A DNA stretch of 64,000 nucleotides, from contig DASXEW010000001.1 in NCBI GenBank assembly GCA_036489885.1, positions 558,001 through 622,000 of the forward strand, in the 5' to 3' direction. Position 1 is the stretch's first letter; the number at the start of each line of letters is the position of its first letter. This DNA is from Candidatus Baltobacteraceae bacterium. GTDB lineage: Bacteria; Vulcanimicrobiota; Vulcanimicrobiia; Vulcanimicrobiales; Vulcanimicrobiaceae. The translations under genes were made by a program, and so were the position numbers. The notes under the pieces were generated by a model. The model ran no database searches and was not told where the DNA came from. It saw only the letters and a list, made by a program, of their open reading frames with translations. Positions 60,854-64,000 of the stretch are shown one piece after another.

Positions 60854-62049
60854 CCTGGAGCACAGCGGCTTTCGCCGACATTGCTTCGCTCCTTACAGAG
60901 CGGAGCGGTTTGTCGTTCCCTCCGGCGCGACGCGCCTTTGCGGAAGCCGGCATTGCGCGCGCAATGACGCGAGCGCGCGCGAAAGACCCGATGGTATACC
61001 TGAATCGCGTGTACAACGATCTTGACGCTTTCGAGACGTTGCTGAGCGAGATTACCGTTGGAGAGACGTACTTCTATCGCGATCCAAAGCAGTTTGAATT
61101 TATCAAAGAGGCTGTGCTTCCGGCATTCAGTCGCTCGATTCGTGTTTGGTCCGCGGGCTGCGCGACCGGTGAAGAAGCGTATTCGCTTGCAATCGCTTTG
61201 GAACAGTGCGGTCTCGAATCGCGTTCGCAAGTTCTCGGTTCCGATATCTCAACGGTTGCAATTGCTACGGCTCGTGAAGGCGTCTACGGTGATTGGTCGT
61301 TTCGCGAGATCGACTCGATGTGGCGTGCACGATACTTTTCGCGCGCTGCCAAAAACCGTTGGAAGATTGCGCCCCGTATTGCGTCACGCGTCACGTTCGA
61401 ATCGCGCAATCTGGCGAGTGCGATGACGGCCGAGGGATTCGACGTGATCTTGTGCCGCAACGTCTTGATGTACCTCGAATCCGATGTCGTCGCGCGCGTC
61501 ACATCTCTTCTTACGTCGGCGTTGCGTGAAGGCGGGTGGCTGTTCACGTCACCGTCCGATCCGATCATCTCGGATGCGAACATCGAGATTGTTACGACGC
61601 CGTCGGGACTTGCGTACCGGCGTGGAGCTGCGCAGGTTTTGTTTTCGATTGGAGCGCCTCGTCATGATGACATTTCCCTCGACGGACGTTCGTATCGGGA
61701 AACGTCATCACGCCCAGCCGCTCCAATCGCCGCACCAGTCATAGCCATCGTTGATGAAACACTTGATCCGCAACGGTATGTAAGGGAAGCGATGGAGCTT
61801 CTCGACGAGGATCGGGCCGGAGAAGCTGCGATTGCGGCGCGGCGTGCGATCTTTTTGGATCGGACGGGTGCGTTCGCGCATTTGTTGTTGGGCCGGGCGC
61901 TTCGTTTAGGTGGGCGCACGGTCGCGGCGCGCAGGGCGCTCGGCCGCGCGCACCGGCTCAGCGAGGACGGGGACGGTATTGGGGCGTCGGTCCAGGCGGA
62001 GCTGTCGCTGCTTCGGACGCGTCCTTCCAGGATTGGAGCAGGCGTATGA
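60850..62049 (+). CDS. cheR: CheR methyltransferase with C-terminal extension
   Basis: A 399-residue receptor methyltransferase: SEITVGETYFYRDPKQF, SAGCATGEEAYSLAIAL (SAM loop), VLGSDISTVAIATAREGVY and VILCRNVLMYL. About 130 residues after the catalytic domain contain a TPR-like helical pair (AGEAAIAARRAIFLDRTGAFAHLLLG), as in many CheR proteins of CheW-rich operons. GTG 60850 overlaps cheW. Confidence 0.93.
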   Translation: MTWSTAAFADIASLLTERSGLSFPPARRAFAEAGIARAMTRARAKDPMVYLNRVYNDLDAFETLLSEITVGETYFYRDPKQFEFIKEAVLPAFSRSIRVWSAGCATGEEAYSLAIALEQCGLESRSQVLGSDISTVAIATAREGVYGDWSFREIDSMWRARYFSRAAKNRWKIAPRIASRVTFESRNLASAMTAEGFDVILCRNVLMYLESDVVARVTSLLTSALREGGWLFTSPSDPIISDANIEIVTTPSGLAYRRGAAQVLFSIGAPRHDDISLDGRSYRETSSRPAAPIAAPVIAIVDETLDPQRYVREAMELLDEDRAGEAAIAARRAIFLDRTGAFAHLLLGRALRLGGRTVAARRALGRAHRLSEDGDGIGASVQAELSLLRTRPSRIGAGV

Positions 62050-62558
62050 GTGCACAAGAGGTTCTCATTCGGCGTGCGGAGCGGCTCTCGCAGTCGGCGG
62101 CTCTCCGCGAACCGACCCGTTTGGTCGAGCTCCTCTGCTTTCAGATTGGCGGCGAGCGGTACGCGATCGAGACGCGCTTCACGTTCAGCGTATTGCAGCG
62201 GGCGAGGCCCGCAGCACTGCCGGGATCTCCCGCGCACTTTCTCGGTATACTCGGTGTCCAAGGTGACATCGTCCCGGCAATCGATCTCGCCCGGATCTGG
62301 GGTACCCAGCCGGTTCGGTCCGAGGCCCTGTCGGCCGTGATTCTTGGTGTCGACGAGCCGGAGTTTGCTATCGTTGCCGACAGCCTTGATGAGCTCGTCC
62401 GCTTCCCCGAATCGGAAATTGCCGCGGCGCCTGCGCTCGAGGACCATCACGAGTTCGTAGCGCGCCTGTTTCGCGAGATGTTGCTTTTGGACGGCAAGGC
62501 GCTACTGCAGGACGGCCGCTTTGCGATTCGCTCTTCGGCCGAAGAAAGGGACACCTAA
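62046..62558 (+). CDS. cheW: Second CheW-domain protein
   Basis: A 170-residue CheW paralogue: [49 protein letters not shown], and [20 protein letters not shown] overlap with cheR. Less similar to canonical CheW than the first copy; it may serve a specific receptor or array. Confidence 0.9.
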   Translation: MSAQEVLIRRAERLSQSAALREPTRLVELLCFQIGGERYAIETRFTFSVLQRARPAALPGSPAHFLGILGVQGDIVPAIDLARIWGTQPVRSEALSAVILGVDEPEFAIVADSLDELVRFPESEIAAAPALEDHHEFVARLFREMLLLDGKALLQDGRFAIRSSAEERDT

Positions 62559-64000
62559 TGCGCCGCTGGAGTATCGCGCGTAAGCTAGCTCTCGTTTTTG
62601 CGCTCGGGCCGCTAGCGATCGTGGCGCTGGCTCTTCTGGGCTACGCGAGTACCCAAAACTTGCTTATCGCAAGAGGGTGGGTGCTGCACACCTACGACGT
62701 GCGCTATTCGATCGCATCGATGGAGATACAGGCAACCAAGTCCCTCGCCGATGAGCGCGCGTATCTCCTATCGGGGCGCCAGAGTGTCGCAGAAGCGTAC
62801 CTCAATGACGTCGCGGCATTTCACGCATCGCTCGGAACTTTTACGCGTCTTAGTGTGGACAATCCGCGCCAGCAAGAGCGAGCGCGCATGCTGCGCGATA
62901 CATTCGATGCAGAGCAACGCGTTCGAGCGCAAGCAATGGCCGTGCGCCGCGCGAAAGGTCTCGCGGGATTACTGAAGACCGTCACACCCGGTCTTGCCAA
63001 CGATCTGAGCGCGCGTGTTCAAAGGACACTGCAGGAGGCCGACGACGAAGAAAACCGGCTGCAAGCTGAACGTGACGTCGACGCGCAAAACGCGACCAAT
63101 TTGACGCTCAACGCGATCGCTTTTGGTGGAGCTGCAGCAATTCTGGTGCTCATCGTCATCGGGTTTATCGCGATTCGTAATCTAAGCGCGCCGATCGAGG
63201 AGGCCATCGCAACACTTTCAGCGGCGACGGCGGAGATCGTCGCCGGGACGACCCAACAGGCAGCTGGCGTGCAAGAGCAGGCCGCAGCCGTTGCGCAGAC
63301 GGTCGCCACCGTCGAAGAAATCACGCAAACCGCAGAACAATCGAACGAGCGCGCCAAAGCAGTCGTTGATTCTTCGCGACGTGCTACCGATGGCGGCGCG
63401 GTCGGGCGGCGTTCGGTCGAGAGCACGATCGTCGTGATGGGCGACATAAAAACGCGCACGGAGTCGATCGCAAAAAGCATCTTGGCGCTCGCCGAACAGG
63501 CGCAGGCGATCGGCGAGATCATCGCGGTCGTCAACGATCTTGCCGAGCAAACAAATATTCTGGCGCTCAATGCTTCGATCGAAGCGACGCGTGCCGGTGA
63601 CCAGGGCAAAGGCTTCAGCGTCGTCGCTGCAGAGATCAAAGCACTCGCCGATCAATCGAAGAAGGCGACCGTACAAGTTCGCCAGATTCTTGCCGAGATT
63701 CAGAAGTCGACGAATGCTGCCGTCATGGCGACGGAACAAGGTACGAAGAGTGTCGACGAAGCGATGCGAATCGTCAACGAAGCCGACGAAGCAATTCGGC
63801 TGCTCGTCGACACGATCGTCGAAGCGGCTCAAGCCTCGACCTCGATCAGCACCTCCGTCGGCCAGCAAGTCGTCGGAATGTCGCAGATCCAGTCGGCGAT
63901 GCGTAACATCGACCAAGCGACGTCGCAGAATCTCGCATCGACGCAACAATCGGAACAAGCTGCCCGAAATCTCGAGGGCATAGGTTCTCGCTTGCGGCTG
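62558..64000 (+). CDS. Methyl-accepting chemotaxis protein (3' end beyond the window)
   Basis: At least 481 residues; the frame is still open at the window end. The start ATG 62558 shares a base with the cheW stop. Helix 1 is near residues 9-31, a helical sensor region of CHASE3 type follows ([16 protein letters not shown]), and helix 2 is near 186-208. A full HAMP domain is not evident. The signalling hairpin tip is at about 325-345 ([22 protein letters not shown]), then [21 protein letters not shown]. Flanking Gln/Glu pairs are likely CheR methylation sites. Confidence 0.93.
   Translation, partial: MRRWSIARKLALVFALGPLAIVALALLGYASTQNLLIARGWVLHTYDVRYSIASMEIQATKSLADERAYLLSGRQSVAEAYLNDVAAFHASLGTFTRLSVDNPRQQERARMLRDTFDAEQRVRAQAMAVRRAKGLAGLLKTVTPGLANDLSARVQRTLQEADDEENRLQAERDVDAQNATNLTLNAIAFGGAAAILVLIVIGFIAIRNLSAPIEEAIATLSAATAEIVAGTTQQAAGVQEQAAAVAQTVATVEEITQTAEQSNERAKAVVDSSRRATDGGAVGRRSVESTIVVMGDIKTRTESIAKSILALAEQAQAIGEIIAVVNDLAEQTNILALNASIEATRAGDQGKGFSVVAAEIKALADQSKKATVQVRQILAEIQKSTNAAVMATEQGTKSVDEAMRIVNEADEAIRLLVDTIVEAAQASTSISTSVGQQVVGMSQIQSAMRNIDQATSQNLASTQQSEQAARNLEGIGSRLRL

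Noticed and set aside
1-64000. CRISPR arrays, prophage, transposases or an attachment site at the tRNA
   Set aside because: No regularly spaced repeats, integrase or transposase motifs, or duplicated tRNA 3' end were seen in the window.

Overview
This is a gene-dense bacterial chromosome segment of high GC content, with many stop/start overlaps (ATGA, GTGA, TTGA), no transposases, no integrases and no CRISPR array. Lineage is inference only. The order def-fmt-rsmB followed by FHA, FHA, PP2C phosphatase and RodA recalls Firmicutes and Actinobacteria. A group I intron in tRNA-Leu(UAA) recalls Cyanobacteria. Small secreted DUF5666-like proteins, a MauE/TlpA pair and a membrane urate oxidase fit a deep-branching soil lineage such as Eremiobacterota/Vulcanimicrobiota (WPS-2), but no marker here settles this.

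Layout. 1-665: mostly non-coding, with a dispersed repeat, a possible promoter and one or two doubtful small ORFs. 666-3314: a small secreted protein, an APC permease and a CPBP protease. 3381-10202: a translation and cell-envelope operon (def, fmt, rsmB, two FHA proteins, PP2C phosphatase, RodA/FtsW, YibQ-like deacetylase). 10330-17604: ammonium transporter, livHMGF without livK, two dehydrogenases and a DUF2269 protein. 17518-24251: a zincin, a diguanylate cyclase, an amidase, dtd and an EF-G paralogue. 24344-25893: a SorAB-like sulfite dehydrogenase pair.

25863-46962 is the centrepiece, a nucleobase and urea nitrogen-salvage island. Pyrimidines: preT, preA, hydantoinase and ureidopropionase with an NCS1 permease. 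Purines: a single-chain xanthine dehydrogenase with unusual domain order, an 8-oxoguanine-deaminase-like amidohydrolase, membrane urate oxidase (PuuD with cytochrome c tail), HIU hydrolase, OHCU decarboxylase, PuuE allantoinase and allantoate amidohydrolase. Urea: ureABCEFGD. The products can end as ammonia. No transcription factor is visible in the island.

47001-52132: a VOC protein, Ppx/GppA, tRNA-Leu(UAA) split by a 209-nt group I intron, a second CPBP protease and a TauABC-type ABC importer. 52196-60226: etfBA, a TPR protein, a histone-deacetylase-like hydrolase, a MauE/TlpA redox pair and a homodimer-type pyruvate dehydrogenase E1. 60371-64000: the start of a chemotaxis operon (cheW, cheR, cheW, and an MCP cut by the window end).

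Three observations stand out. (1) The intron-split tRNA-Leu. (2) Several genes whose conserved N-termini extend upstream of any ATG/GTG/TTG, three of them to a CTG (two as CTGA overlaps, two with good Shine-Dalgarno sequences), one to an ATC, and fmt through a possible +1 frameshift. (3) A repeated GC-rich leader hairpin placed directly before the start codons of ureC, the hydantoinase gene, the TlpA-like gene and, in a diverged form, the xanthine dehydrogenase gene.
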